Source: Gemmatimonadetes bacterium 13_2_20CM_2_65_7 (GTDB lineage: Bacteria; Gemmatimonadota; Gemmatimonadetes; Gemmatimonadales; GWC2-71-9). From it: 46,061 bases of DNA. The position numbers and the translations under genes are program-made. The notes below the pieces were generated by a model. It did not search any database, was not told where the DNA came from, and saw nothing but the letters and a program-made list of their open reading frames with translations. The stretch's first letter is position 1. Each line of letters begins with the position of its first letter. The DNA lies in NCBI GenBank assembly GCA_001915025.1, contig MNDR01000008.1:1-46061 (forward strand), written 5' to 3'. This document shows, one piece after another, positions 1 through 9,931 of the stretch.

Positions 1-642
1 GATCCTCAAGGGCGATCAGGCGCCCTAAACATGGCCGCCGATGCAGCGTTGCTCGATGCAGCACAACGGAGCGGCGCTCATTTCCTGCGACTGTACCGCT
101 GGGACCCTCCCACACTCTCCATCGGCCGCAATCAATCCGTAGAAGGGCTGGCTGGTGACAGTGTTCCCATCGTCCGCCGGCCCACTGGTGGTCAGGCCGT
201 GTGGCACGAACACGAAGTCACTTACGCAGTCGCCGCGCCGATCGCGACGTTCGGCTCCCTACGGGGCGCGTACAGGGAGATTCATGCGTGGTTAGCGAGT
301 GCGCTCCGCTCGTTGGGGGTCGATGCACGTCTCGCGATCCCTCCGGCCGTCCGTCCGTCGGGCCGTCCGGCCGCCTGTTTTGCCGTCTCCGCAGGAGGCG
401 AGATTCTCGTGAATCGGCGCAAACTGGTCGGCTCGGCCCAAGTGCGCCGGCGCGATGCCTTTCTGCAACACGGATCCATTCTCCTCGACGGCTCGCAAGC
501 GATCGTAAATGCCGGCGGAGAGACGACGCTCGCGTCGGTCCTGAAACGCCCAGTCTCGTTTGCGGAGGTGGCGGCGGCTATCACCGCCGCCTGGGGGGAA
601 CCGCTCAGGCCGTCCGCTCTGGCGTCGCTCGCCGCCGAGTGA
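1..642 (+). CDS. Lipoate-protein ligase A-like protein (5' end outside window)
   Basis: BPL/LPL-fold ligase that would attach lipoate or octanoate to lipoyl domains, plausibly those of the PDH complex encoded downstream. The frame is open to the first base of the window. The residues before the first ATG (base 31) match the family pattern leading into N-M-A-x-D-x-A-L-L, so the gene starts upstream and the ATG at 31 is probably internal. Counting from that Met, RRPTGG lies at 49-54 and the catalytic-lysine motif KLVGSAQ at 131-137, followed by QHGS. The stretch between GRNQ and RRPTGG is about ten residues shorter than I expect. The stop at 640-642 lies just before the next gene, suggesting one transcript. 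An octanoyltransferase (LipM-type) is an alternative. Confidence 0.85.
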   Translation, partial: DPQGRSGALNMAADAALLDAAQRSGAHFLRLYRWDPPTLSIGRNQSVEGLAGDSVPIVRRPTGGQAVWHEHEVTYAVAAPIATFGSLRGAYREIHAWLASALRSLGVDARLAIPPAVRPSGRPAACFAVSAGGEILVNRRKLVGSAQVRRRDAFLQHGSILLDGSQAIVNAGGETTLASVLKRPVSFAEVAAAITAAWGEPLRPSALASLAAE

Positions 643-643
643 A

Positions 644-2326
644 ATGTTAAGCGCCATGCCACGGCGCTTGCGACTTCCCCTTTCCATCAGTCTTGCCGCA
701 CTCGTCGTCGTCGCGCTCGGCGCGTGTGAGCGCCGCGGCGGCTGCACGGGCTCCTACTGCGGCACGCTCATCGACGCCGCCATCGGCGAGCCCGGTACGT
801 TGCTTCCACCGTCAACCGAAGAAGTCGTCGCGCGCGACATCGAAGAACAGCTCTTCCTGAAACTGGCCGACGTCGGGATGTCGACGAACACGGTCGGCGA
901 TGAGGACTTCCAGCCGCTGCTTGCGCAACGCTGGGAGTGGGATGGGCCGCTGACCCTGGTCTTCCATATCGACCCGCGCGCCCGCTGGCAGGATGGACCG
1001 CGGGTCACTGCGACCGACGTCTCGTTCACGTTCGATGCCTACAACGATTCGGCGGTGGCGTCGCCGTATCGCCCCCAGCTCAAACGCATCGCCAGCGTGA
1101 CGCCGCGAGACTCGCTGACGGCGGTATTCCGGTTCCGCGAGCGCTATCCCGAGATGTTCTACGATGCGGTCTACCACATGCGCATCCTGCCGGCGCACCT
1201 GTTGCGGCCGGTGCCGCGCGATCAGTGGAAGACGGCGCCGTTCGGGCGGGCGCCCGTGGGCGATGGCCCGTATCGTTTCGTGCGGTGGCAAGCGGCGCAG
1301 TCGGTCGAGCTGGTTGCCGATTCGACGTTCTTCCTCGGCCGGCCGGCGATCCGCCGGCTCATCTGGCGTTTCACGCCCGACCTGGGCGTCGCCGTCAGTC
1401 AGGTCATCGCGGACCAAGCGGATGTTCGCGAGCAGATCGTCACACCCGAGAACCGGGAACGGCTCCGCGCGGCGCAGCAGATCGCGTTGTCTCCCTATCG
1501 CGGCAACGTGTACGCCTTTCTGAGCTTCAACCTCCGTGCCGACGGCGACACGGCGATGCCCAACCCCATCTTCGCCGATCGCGAAGTGCGCCGCGCGCTC
1601 GGCATGGCGATCGATCGCGCCAGCCTCGTCCGCAGCACGCTCGGCGAGCTCGGCAAAGTGCCGCCGGGACCGATGTCATCGCTCCTCTGGATCTGGGATC
1701 CGGAGATCCGCCAGCTCCCCTTCGATACCGCGCAGGCAGCCAGGATCCTGAACGCGCGCGGCTGGCGCGACCACGACGGCGACGGCATCCGCGACCGCGC
1801 CGGGCAGCCGCTCGCGTTTCACATCCTCGTGCCGACGACGAGCGTACTGCGCAAGCAGTACGCGCGCCTCCTCCAGGAGGAGTACCGTGCGATCGGCGTG
1901 CGCGTGGACATCGACGAAGTCGAGAATAGCGTGGTCGGCCAACGTGTCGGCACCGGGCATTATGACACTGCCATCCTCTCGCGCGCCAACGATCCATCTC
2001 CCAGCTCGGGCATCTCGCAAACCTGGACGCGCGCCGGCTTCGGCGGGTCGAACTTCGGACGATACGGCAATCCGGAATTCGACCGCCTGGTCGATCGCGC
2101 GATCGCCGCCGCCTCTCGTGACGAGGCGCGGCGGCTGTGGCGCAACGCGATGGACCTGATCAACGCCGACGCTCCCGCCGTCTTCCTGTACTCGCTCGAA
2201 AACATGGCGGCCATCCATAACCGCGTGGACAACGTGCAACTCCGGCCCGATTCGTGGGCGGCACTGCTGCGCACCTGGCGGATCCCCTCGTCCCGGCTGA
2301 TCGATCGAGATCGCGTGGAGCGTTAG
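644..2326 (+). CDS. Peptide ABC transporter substrate-binding lipoprotein (SBP family 5, OppA/DppA-like)
   Basis: Solute-binding component of an oligopeptide/dipeptide importer, anchored in the envelope by lipid. The N-terminus has a basic start, a hydrophobic stretch and a lipobox ending L-G-A-C (Cys28 from the ATG at 644, Cys24 from the ATG at 656). The body has the family 5 architecture: an early ALLAQRWEWDG-like segment, a central ADREVRRALGMAIDRASLV region and a C-terminal Y-GNPEFDRLVDRA segment. Its ~560 residues are normal for the family. The frame is open upstream to about 560 but that part lies inside the ligase gene; 644 or 656 gives a proper signal peptide. It is followed without a gap by the permease genes, which supports the transporter assignment. 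Substrate is inferred from the family only. Confidence 0.93.
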   Translation: MLSAMPRRLRLPLSISLAALVVVALGACERRGGCTGSYCGTLIDAAIGEPGTLLPPSTEEVVARDIEEQLFLKLADVGMSTNTVGDEDFQPLLAQRWEWDGPLTLVFHIDPRARWQDGPRVTATDVSFTFDAYNDSAVASPYRPQLKRIASVTPRDSLTAVFRFRERYPEMFYDAVYHMRILPAHLLRPVPRDQWKTAPFGRAPVGDGPYRFVRWQAAQSVELVADSTFFLGRPAIRRLIWRFTPDLGVAVSQVIADQADVREQIVTPENRERLRAAQQIALSPYRGNVYAFLSFNLRADGDTAMPNPIFADREVRRALGMAIDRASLVRSTLGELGKVPPGPMSSLLWIWDPEIRQLPFDTAQAARILNARGWRDHDGDGIRDRAGQPLAFHILVPTTSVLRKQYARLLQEEYRAIGVRVDIDEVENSVVGQRVGTGHYDTAILSRANDPSPSSGISQTWTRAGFGGSNFGRYGNPEFDRLVDRAIAAASRDEARRLWRNAMDLINADAPAVFLYSLENMAAIHNRVDNVQLRPDSWAALLRTWRIPSSRLIDRDRVER

Positions 2327-3340
2327 GTGACGGGAGTCGTGTGGCTCCTGCGGCGCTTCGTCGCATCCGTCGCCATCATCTTCGCCGTCGTCACACTCGT
2401 TTTCATCCTGATTCACGTCGCCCCCGGAGATCCCTGCGTCGGATCCGAGGAAGGAGGGACGCAGGATCCGGTAATGTGCCCGCTCCTGACTCGGCAATTC
2501 GGGTTGGACCAGCCACTGCACGTGCGGTACGGTCGTTATCTCCTGCAACTGCTCCATGGCAACCTCGGCTACTCGTTTTCCCTGCACCGTCCGGTCTCGG
2601 GCGCCCTCGCCGAAACCATTCCGTTCACGTTGCAGCTCGCCGGCGTCGCGCTGCTGATCGATTTCCTGCTCGGACTGGGGCTGGGCATCTACCAGGCGCT
2701 GCGTGTCAATCGGCTCCCGGACGTCGTGCTGAGCAACGTCACGTTGTTCGTCTACTCGCTGCCGACGTTCTGGCTGGCGCTGGTGCTGCTCCTGCTGTTC
2801 GCCGAGAAGGTGAAACTGTTTCCGCTCGGCGGCCCGAGCGATCCAATTCTGTGTCCGGTGATCGATTCGGCGTATTGCCTTGCCGATCGCATCTGGCATC
2901 TCGTGCTGCCGGCGTTCACGCTGGGGCTGGTCGGCGCGGCGGGGACTGCCCGCTTTCAGCGGGCGGCGATGCTCGAAGTGGCGCAACAGGACTTCGTGCG
3001 GACTGCTCGGGCCAAAGGGTTGTCGGAGCGGGGCGTCGTGCTGCAGCACCAGCTCCGCAACGCGCTCCTTTCCTTTATTACGCGCTTCGGGCTGACGCTG
3101 CCGTTTCTGTTGACGGGAGCGGTGCTCATCGAAACGATCTTCGCCTGGCCCGGCATGGGCCGGCTCGCGGTCAACGCCATCCTCACGCGTGATCACGCGT
3201 TGGTGACGGCCACCGCCCTGATCGCGAGCACGCTCGTGGTGTCGGGGAATCTGCTGGCCGACATCCTGATAGGAATCGCGGATCCGCGCGTGCGCGTGCC
3301 CGCCGACGGGGGACCGGAGACGTCGCTGGTGCCCGCATGA
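2327..3340 (+). CDS. ABC transporter permease, OppB/DppB type
   Basis: First inner-membrane permease of the peptide importer. Translation starts with GTG immediately after the stop of the binding protein. The N-terminus shows the DppB/OppB hallmark of one transmembrane helix running into FAVVTLVFILIHVAPGDP. The binding-protein-dependent transport signature near residues 220-250 (RTARAKGLSERGVVLQHQLR) is the EAA loop that docks on the ATPases. 337 residues is typical. The last codons overlap the start of the second permease (ATGA at 3337-3340), which suggests translational coupling. Confidence 0.95.
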   Translation: MTGVVWLLRRFVASVAIIFAVVTLVFILIHVAPGDPCVGSEEGGTQDPVMCPLLTRQFGLDQPLHVRYGRYLLQLLHGNLGYSFSLHRPVSGALAETIPFTLQLAGVALLIDFLLGLGLGIYQALRVNRLPDVVLSNVTLFVYSLPTFWLALVLLLLFAEKVKLFPLGGPSDPILCPVIDSAYCLADRIWHLVLPAFTLGLVGAAGTARFQRAAMLEVAQQDFVRTARAKGLSERGVVLQHQLRNALLSFITRFGLTLPFLLTGAVLIETIFAWPGMGRLAVNAILTRDHALVTATALIASTLVVSGNLLADILIGIADPRVRVPADGGPETSLVPA

Positions 3341-4269
3341 CGCTCGGCACGTGGTTTGCTTTGCTGGTTGCAATCATTCTCGCAGCCGAAGCTGTCCGCG
3401 CCGTGAGACATCGCGCTTTCGGCAGCGAGCGTTGGCGGCGATTTTTTCGACATCCGACCGCTGCGTGGGGCGTTGGTATCCTGGCCTTCCTCGTGATCGT
3501 TGCGGTCGCGGCACCGCTCATCGCACCATTCGATCCCGACCGGCAGCTCGACATCATCGGTCTCAAGAATCATCCGCCATCCTGGACGTTCCTGCTGGGC
3601 ACCGACGTGCTCAGCCGCGACGTGTGGAGTCGGATCGTCTACGGCGCTCGCGTGTCGCTCGGCATCGGCGGATTGGGCGCGCTCGTCGCCGTCTCGGTCG
3701 GCTCGTTGGTCGGTGCCGTCGCCGGCTATTACCGGCGCTGGGTCGACGCGGTGCTGATGCGCACGGTGGACATCGGGCTCGCGCTGCCGCGCATCTTCAT
3801 TCTCCTGATGGCGGTTGCGCTGTGGGACCGTCTCCCCTTTTGGGTCCTCGTCTTGGCGATTGGCCTGACCTCGTGGTTCGGCACGGGGCGGCTGGTGCGC
3901 GCGGAGGTGCTGTCACTGCGCGAGCGCGATTACGTGCTGGCGGCGCGCGCGCTCGGCGCCGGGGCCGGCGGCGTTATTTTTCGCCACGTGCTGCCGAACG
4001 CGGCTGCCCCGGTCATCGTGTCGGCGGCTCTCGGAGTGGGGAACGTGCTGCTCCTCGAAGCGTCGCTCTCGTTCCTTGGCATTGGCATCAGACCGCCGAC
4101 GCCGAGCTGGGGGAACATGATCGCGGACGGCGCGCCGAGCGTGTATACGGCACCGTGGACCACGGTGGCCGCCGGACTCGCCATTTCGCTGGTCGTGATG
4201 TCGCTCAATGCGGTTGCGGATGGCTTGCGTGACGCGCTCGATCCGCATGAAGAAGGAGGAGCGACCTGA
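3337..4269 (+). CDS. ABC transporter permease, OppC/DppC type
   Basis: Second inner-membrane permease of the importer. The N-terminal region has the OppC_N helix ([20 protein letters not shown]) followed by L-G-T-D-x-L-S-R-D-V-W-S-R, the usual OppC/DppC motif, and a permease domain with an EAA loop near residue 190 ([17 protein letters not shown]). The C-terminus carries the family's [10 protein letters not shown] segment. 310 residues is normal. A strong Shine-Dalgarno (AAGGAGGA, 4253-4260) sits inside its 3' end and serves the next gene. Confidence 0.95.
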   Translation: MTLGTWFALLVAIILAAEAVRAVRHRAFGSERWRRFFRHPTAAWGVGILAFLVIVAVAAPLIAPFDPDRQLDIIGLKNHPPSWTFLLGTDVLSRDVWSRIVYGARVSLGIGGLGALVAVSVGSLVGAVAGYYRRWVDAVLMRTVDIGLALPRIFILLMAVALWDRLPFWVLVLAIGLTSWFGTGRLVRAEVLSLRERDYVLAARALGAGAGGVIFRHVLPNAAAPVIVSAALGVGNVLLLEASLSFLGIGIRPPTPSWGNMIADGAPSVYTAPWTTVAAGLAISLVVMSLNAVADGLRDALDPHEEGGAT

Positions 4270-4280
4270 CCAACCCAGCA

Positions 4281-5272
<992 letters not shown>

Positions 5273-5276
<4 letters not shown>

Positions 5277-6268
5277 GCGCCCCCCGCCCAGCGGGTCAGC
5301 CGCTCGTCGAGGTCCGGGACCTCGTGAAGCACTATGCGGCCGAGCGAGGCTGGTTCGGGCTCGGGCGCCCGCGTCCACCGGTCCGTGCGGTTGACGGCGT
5401 GTCGTTCGCAATCGGCGGGGGCTCGACGCTCGGTCTCGTTGGGGAATCAGGCTCGGGAAAGACCACGGTCGGCCGCACCATGCTGCGATTGCAGGAGGCG
5501 ACTTCGGGAAGAGTCTTTTTCGAAGGGTCCGATGTCTTCGCGCTCGACAGTGGACGACTCCGAGCGCTGCGCCGCAGGATGCAGATCGTCTTCCAGGATC
5601 CCTACAGCTCCCTCAATCCGCGCATGACCGTCGGCGAGACGCTGCGCGAGCCACTCAAGATTCACCATCTGAGCGGTGAGGTCTCCTCGCTACTCGAGGA
5701 AGTCGGGCTCGATCCGGCATTCGCCAAGCGCTACCCGCACGAGCTATCCGGGGGGCAGCGCCAGCGGGTCGGAATCGCGCGCGCGCTGTCGGTCGAGCCG
5801 CGGTTTGTCGTCTGTGACGAGCCGGTGAGCGCTCTAGACGTCTCGGTCCAGGCTCAAGTGCTCAATCTTCTGGCCGATCTGCAATCCCGCCGGCGGCTCA
5901 CGTATTTGTTCATCGCGCATGATCTGGCGGTCGTGCGCCACATCGCCGACACCGTTGCGGTGATGTACCTCGGCAAGATCGTGGAGCGCGCGCCGGCGGC
6001 GGAGATTTACGCGCTGCCGCGGCATCCGTACACGCGGGCGCTGCTGTCAGCGGTCCCCGAGCCGGACCCACGAGCGACCAAGCGGCGGATTGTGCTATCC
6101 GGCGACATTCCATCACCCGCGCATCCTCCTCCGGGTTGCCCGTTCCATCCCCGGTGTCCGCATCCGAAGAAGAGCGAGCGCTGCCGGACGGAAGTACCGC
6201 CGCTCCGTGAGGTGCCGCCGCAGAGCGGGCACTTGGCGGCGTGCCATTATGCGGAACAGCCTATGTAA
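5273..6268 (+). CDS. Peptide ABC transporter ATP-binding protein, OppF/DppF type
   Basis: Second ATPase of the importer, pairing with the preceding one. Walker A is GESGSGKTT, the Q-loop reads [14 protein letters not shown], the signature is [15 protein letters not shown] and Walker B is [12 protein letters not shown]. The C-terminal peptide-transporter extension contains [16 protein letters not shown]. The ATG at 5273 overlaps the upstream stop; the frame extends upstream only within the neighbouring gene. About 331 residues, normal for the family. Last gene of the importer operon; a stem-loop follows. Confidence 0.95.
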
Positions 6269-6276
6269 TTCCGGAC

Positions 6277-6323
6277 AGCACCAACCACTCAGGCGTCTTA
6301 GCGGCTTCTGAGTTGGGGGTGCT
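6277..6323. terminator. Stem-loop between convergent genes
   Basis: The arms AGCACCAACCACTCAG and CTGAGTTGGGGGTGCT pair almost completely around a ~15-nt loop. It lies between the end of the importer operon (+) and the end of the POT transporter gene (-). No U-tract is evident, so this is a candidate bidirectional terminator or transcript-end hairpin only. The 10-mer GTCTTAGCGG occurs twice here, once in the loop and once at the POT stop codon. Confidence 0.55.
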
Positions 6324-6337
6324 ATTGACCTGGGGTC

Positions 6338-7681
6338 TTAGCGGACACCGCCCATCAATTTTTGAATCGGGCGCGTGAGCAGGAGCAGGATCGCAGCCGC
6401 CACGAACGTTGTGAGCGCGACCGCTCCGAAGAGCTGCGGCAACGGCAAGCGATCGAAGTACCCCGATGCCCAGCCCGCCAGTTTATTCCCCACGGCTATC
6501 GCGAGGAACCAGACTCCCATCATGGCGCCCACGATTCGCCCCGGCGCGAGTTTCGTGACGATCGAGAGGCCCACTGGACTCAGGCAGAGCTCGCCGATTG
6601 TGTGGAGGAAGTAGACCCCCACGAGCCACCACGGGCTGACGAGAATGCCCTGCTGCTGGGCGATCTTCGAGGCAGGCACGAGCAGCGCGAAGCCAAGCCC
6701 GGCAAACACGAGCCCGAGCGCGAACTTGACGGGGCTCGAGGGCTGCCGCGGCCCCAGCCTGATCCAAAGCCACGCGAGCAGTGGCGCCAGACCGAAAATC
6801 ATGAACGCCGAGTTGAGCGACTGGTACCACGTCGAGGGGAATACAAAACCGAACACCCGGTTATTCGTGAGTCGGTCGGCAAACAGGTTCAGACTTGAAG
6901 CCGCTTGCTCGAACGCTCCCCAGAAAATGCATGAGAACACGAATAACACGGCAATAGCGGCCACCCGTCCCCATTCGTCGCGAGTAAAACGCCACCAGGG
7001 TTCGGACGTCGCGGCCGCGTGCACCTCGGATTGCCCCAGCCGTTCCAGTGCCGGCAGGAGACGGGGCTTCCCCGCAACGTATTGGATCAGTCCGAGCGTC
7101 ATCCCGATGCCGGCGCAGCCAAATCCGATGTGCCAGTCAACGCGTTGGCCCAGCGTACCTACGATGAGGGGCGCAACAAACGCACCGACATTGATCCCCA
7201 TGTAGAAGATCGAGAACCCCGCGTCCCGCCGTTCATCATCCTTGTCGTACAACGATCCGACCATCGTGCTGATGTTCGGCTTCAGGAGCCCTGTCCCCAT
7301 CACGATCAGAGCTAATCCGAGATAGAACGTCGTGACGCTCGGAAACGCCATGCTGAAGTGTCCAAGAGCGATGATGACCCCGCCGATGAACACGCTGCGG
7401 AACTGGCCCAGAAAGCGGTCCGCGATCCAGCCGCCCGGAATCGCTGCCGCGTAGACCCCGAAGCCGTACCAGCCGACGATGGACGTCGCCTTGTCGGTCG
7501 GAAATGCGAGACCGCCCTGCGTGACCGCCGCGGTCATGTACAGCACGAGCAAGGCGCGGAGTCCGTAGAAGCTGAAGCGCTCCCACATCTCGGTGAAAAA
7601 CAGCGTCGACAGACCGCGAGGATGACCGAACCATCCCCGATCGGCTTGCGAGGAAACGGCCGTCTGGACCGGCTGCGTCAT
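6338..7681 (-). CDS. POT/PTR2 family proton-coupled di-/tripeptide transporter
   Basis: Major-facilitator peptide:H+ symporter in the inner membrane. Near the N-terminus is the proton-coupling motif [10 protein letters not shown], and around residue 130 the PTR2 signature [14 protein letters not shown], followed by [11 protein letters not shown] later [14 protein letters not shown] segment and the E-L-C-L-S-P-V-G-L motif are also typical. At 447 residues it is shorter than the enterobacterial forms because it lacks the extra helix pair between the two halves; such compact forms are known. It is the last gene of a minus-strand cluster, 12 nt after the RemA-like gene. Together with the ABC importer it gives two peptide uptake routes in adjacent operons. 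Confidence 0.95.
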   Translation of the reverse strand: MTQPVQTAVSSQADRGWFGHPRGLSTLFFTEMWERFSFYGLRALLVLYMTAAVTQGGLAFPTDKATSIVGWYGFGVYAAAIPGGWIADRFLGQFRSVFIGGVIIALGHFSMAFPSVTTFYLGLALIVMGTGLLKPNISTMVGSLYDKDDERRDAGFSIFYMGINVGAFVAPLIVGTLGQRVDWHIGFGCAGIGMTLGLIQYVAGKPRLLPALERLGQSEVHAAATSEPWWRFTRDEWGRVAAIAVLFVFSCIFWGAFEQAASSLNLFADRLTNNRVFGFVFPSTWYQSLNSAFMIFGLAPLLAWLWIRLGPRQPSSPVKFALGLVFAGLGFALLVPASKIAQQQGILVSPWWLVGVYFLHTIGELCLSPVGLSIVTKLAPGRIVGAMMGVWFLAIAVGNKLAGWASGYFDRLPLPQLFGAVALTTFVAAAILLLLTRPIQKLMGGVR

Positions 7682-7693
7682 GTCAGTGCCTCG

Positions 7694-8089
7694 TCAATCG
7701 AACAGGTCGTCTTGCTGCGCGGAATCGGGATGCTCGATCGGTCTCAGCAACGTGCCCATCCGCTCCTCCCATTTCTCTACATCAAAGTGATGCTCGTTGT
7801 GCAGGGCACGCCGCAGCACGGGCGAGAATTCGTGGAACGCCTCGAGCAGCTCGCGGGTCGCGTCGCGCAATGCCTCGAGCTGAAAGCTCGCGTCGGTCGC
7901 GCCCATGTCCTCGAGGATGCTCTCTTCCGTGCGCGACGCGATGATCGGCTCCGTCCGCCCCTCGATGAAGACATTGGTGCGCTGCCCCGGTCCCCGGCCT
8001 TCTTCGATGGGCATCAGCCCGAGGATTCGATCCGAGCGCCAGTACTTGCCATAGCCCAGGAACACCATCCGGCCGCGTTTCACGTCCAT
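7694..8089 (-). CDS. RemA/DUF370-like protein with C-terminal helical extension
   Basis: 131 residues. The first ~60 (LGYGKYWRSDRILGLMPIEE through RTEPIIASRTEESIL) resemble the small DNA-binding regulators RemA/DUF370 in order of elements: G-x-G near the start, an R-I-x-x-L-x-P turn, then an R-T-x-x-I-I strand and a terminal D/E-S-I-L. This match is by eye and would need a profile search. The rest (residues ~65-131) is charged and helical and ends in an acidic DDLFD tail. It sits between the DUF1028 gene and the POT gene with 12-nt spacers, so it is probably co-transcribed. A regulatory role is inference. Confidence 0.6.
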   Translation of the reverse strand: MDVKRGRMVFLGYGKYWRSDRILGLMPIEEGRGPGQRTNVFIEGRTEPIIASRTEESILEDMGATDASFQLEALRDATRELLEAFHEFSPVLRRALHNEHHFDVEKWEERMGTLLRPIEHPDSAQQDDLFD

Positions 8090-8101
8090 GATAACCCTCG
8101 C

Positions 8102-9103
8102 TCACCGAGCACCGCGCACCGCCTTCCGGTTCTTGCGAATGTCTTCTAACACAACGCGATCAATCTTGCCATCCATCCGCACGCGCACGTCGTAATTCTC
8201 CCAGTACATGAAATTGGCGAGCGCCGTGAGAAACGTCTCATTGAGAGTCGGCTGAGGCGCGGCGAGCCATTTCTGTGGCTGATTCACGGGCTCGACGAGC
8301 AGAATCGCCTCGAGCTCCTTTTGCAGCGGCGGCGTGATGGGAATGAGATCGGCTGGATCGGTCGTGAAGAAGTACAGCTTATGGAGCGCGTATAGCCGCT
8401 GCAGCTCCTTGATCGGATCGGGCGCGTCGTAGACGCGGATATCGATGTACCGGTCCGTCGAGCCGAGATAACCGGCACCGGCTCGCACGACGAGCAGCGC
8501 GGCAGACTGCATCCCGCGGCGGTCCCCACCTCCGGCCTGTCCCGCAACCAGTGCCGCCAACAACCGGTCGGCGAGCGAGCCACGACTGCGCTCAAACGTC
8601 TCCGCCATGTTCCGGACCGTCGCGTCGGAAACCATGATGTTTGCCTGCGCGGCGTAGCCATGGCCCGTGATCAACTGCCCTTTGCCGCCGACGGCACCGC
8701 CGCCGGCCCGTCCGCCCGCCCAATCGAACGTCGAGTCGCCGGTCCAGCTGGCCGCGTTGCCGTGCGCGTCGACCATGCCAACCTGCCGCTGCGACGGCCG
8801 CGTGTCGCCGCGCATGATGATGCGCATCGCTTCCGGGGCCGTCGCGCCTCGCGCGATCAGCTCCAGCCCCTTCTCGCCGTAATCGGTGTTGCTGAGCGAC
8901 TGCGTCGCGACGGCGCCGACCCCAGCCTTCGCCCATGGGACAAGACCACCGACGTTCGGGAACTTCGACTGCACGGCGATGCCGAGATCCCCCGTCGCCG
9001 AATCGTAGGCGACGATGCTGTAGGTGTGGGCGCGCTTGAGAAGGTCGGGAGGGGCAGAAGGGACAGGCTGCTGAGCGAGGATGGCGAGGGTGCAGAGAAG
9101 CAA
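8102..9103 (-). CDS. DUF1028 family protein (predicted Ntn-hydrolase), exported
   Basis: DUF1028 proteins have a predicted Ntn-hydrolase fold related to gamma-glutamyltransferase-like enzymes; the substrate is not established. After a short hydrophobic N-terminus (LLCTLAILAQQPVPSAPP), which may be a signal peptide, the family motifs follow: T-Y-S-I-V-A-Y-D, G-I-A-V-Q-S-K-F-P-N-V-G, ATQSLSNTDYGEKGL and the D-x-H-G-N-A-A-S-W-T-G segment. A C-terminal ~90-residue part is less conserved. 333 residues is normal for the longer DUF1028 type. The start is TTG, 3 nt after the stop of the coiled-coil gene, with AAGGAA as ribosome-binding site. Its place beside peptide transporters suggests a role in peptide or amide metabolism (inference). 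Confidence 0.88.
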   Translation of the reverse strand: MLLCTLAILAQQPVPSAPPDLLKRAHTYSIVAYDSATGDLGIAVQSKFPNVGGLVPWAKAGVGAVATQSLSNTDYGEKGLELIARGATAPEAMRIIMRGDTRPSQRQVGMVDAHGNAASWTGDSTFDWAGGRAGGGAVGGKGQLITGHGYAAQANIMVSDATVRNMAETFERSRGSLADRLLAALVAGQAGGGDRRGMQSAALLVVRAGAGYLGSTDRYIDIRVYDAPDPIKELQRLYALHKLYFFTTDPADLIPITPPLQKELEAILLVEPVNQPQKWLAAPQPTLNETFLTALANFMYWENYDVRVRMDGKIDRVVLEDIRKNRKAVRGAR

Positions 9104-9106
9104 GGG

Positions 9107-9613
9107 CTATTCCTTTCTCATTTTCTTCTTGAGCTCTTCGAGCTGACGCGCCGCGGCCGCTTCCCGCGCCGCGCGGTCCAGGTCCGATTTCAGCAATTCG
9201 TCCTGAAGATCCATTCCGGGACGCGCGCCGCCTCCGCTCTGCACATCTCGCCATGCCGTTTCCGAGCTGCGCTCGCCTTCCATCGCCGGCCGGTCGCGCT
9301 CGGCGCTACGCAGCTGTGCCTGCATGTCCGTCAGCTCGCGCTCGGCGAGCGCCAGCTCTTCGCGCTGCGCCGCCAGCTTGCGCTCGAGCACGCCGACCCG
9401 CTCGCGATGCTTGGCGGCGAAGCGCTCCGCGACAGTCATCGTCTCCTGATCCTGGATCTCTCCGGCCAGACGTCCGCGCCGCTCTGCATCCGCGAGCCGC
9501 TGGCGCTCGGCACCGAGCTCGCGTTCGGTGCGCGTGACCGCATCCTGAATCTCCGCCACGGCAACCTTGGCTTCCACGACCGCCTCGCGCATCTGGCGCG
9601 CCAGCACGCGCAA
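9107..9613 (-). CDS. Coiled-coil protein of unknown function
   Basis: 168 residues from the TTG at 9613, almost entirely charged heptads rich in Ala, Arg, Glu and Gln, ending in the basic tail ELKKKMRKE. This gives a long coiled coil with no signal peptide or enzyme motif. The start is doubtful. The frame upstream of 9613 still looks coding (RLFERLRDAFRAALDAAS), right back to the stop codon of the FmdB gene, with which it is in frame, but it has no ATG, GTG or TTG. A CTG start, readthrough of the FmdB stop, or a lost start codon are all possible. Superficially similar to PspA- or TolA-like coiled coils, but I see no firm family signature. Confidence 0.72.
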   Translation of the reverse strand: MRVLARQMREAVVEAKVAVAEIQDAVTRTERELGAERQRLADAERRGRLAGEIQDQETMTVAERFAAKHRERVGVLERKLAAQREELALAERELTDMQAQLRSAERDRPAMEGERSSETAWRDVQSGGGARPGMDLQDELLKSDLDRAAREAAAARQLEELKKKMRKE

Positions 9614-9688
9614 GTCGGCCGGACCTGACGCAGCATCGAGGGCGGCGCGAAACGCGTCCCGCAGACGCTCAAACAGGCGGTCGCTCGC

Positions 9689-9856
9689 TCAGCTCTTGCG
9701 GACGGTCTTCGCGAAGAAGTCGGAGAAGACGGGCTCCACGGCCCGGGACTCACACGCGGGACACACCGGACCCGAGCTCGCGGCATGCTCCGCCATCGAT
9801 TCCGTCCGTGAGAAGCGTGTATCGCAGGCCGTACAGCGGTACTCGTAGAGGGGCAT
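9689..9856 (-). CDS. FmdB family zinc-ribbon protein
   Basis: 55-residue protein, short enough to be missed by many gene finders. It begins MPLYEYRCTACDTRFSRTES and continues to a second pair, CPACESRAVEPVF, giving the two C-x2-C knuckles of the FmdB/CxxC-CxxC-SSSS regulatory-type zinc ribbon. Usual length is 60-110, so this is a minimal version. Function is unknown; members are called putative regulators. It is the first gene of the minus-strand cluster and has a good promoter (TTGACC-N17-TAACGT) upstream. Its TGA is directly followed, in the same frame, by the coiled-coil coding sequence. Confidence 0.85.
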   Translation of the reverse strand: MPLYEYRCTACDTRFSRTESMAEHAASSGPVCPACESRAVEPVFSDFFAKTVRKS

Positions 9857-9867
9857 AGTAAGATGAA

Positions 9868-9896
9868 ACGTTATTCCCGCGGAAAACCTCGGTCAA
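9868..9896 (-). promoter_or_regulatory. Sigma-70-type promoter for the FmdB operon
   Basis: On the minus strand a -35 box TTGACC (9896-9891) is followed after 17 nt by TAACGT (9873-9868), 11 nt before the ATG at 9856. The -35 box abuts an oppositely facing TTGACG (9898-9903), forming the short palindrome GTCAAGTTGAC. Confidence 0.55.
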
Positions 9897-9897
9897 G

Positions 9898-9926
9898 TTG
9901 ACGCATTCCCGGTCGGCCGCAAATTG
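9898..9926 (+). promoter_or_regulatory. Possible divergent promoter for the lipoprotein/TonB-receptor genes
   Basis: TTGACG at 9898-9903 is a good -35 box. The best -10 candidate 17 nt later is AAATTG (9921-9926), which is poor, so this is tentative. It would serve the lipoprotein starting at 9932. Confidence 0.35.
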
Positions 9927-9931
9927 CTGGA

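Noticed and set aside
1676-3373. 565-codon open frame on the minus strand
   Set aside because: Antisense to well-supported permease and binding-protein genes; Arg/Glu/His-rich composition typical of a shadow frame in GC-rich DNA.
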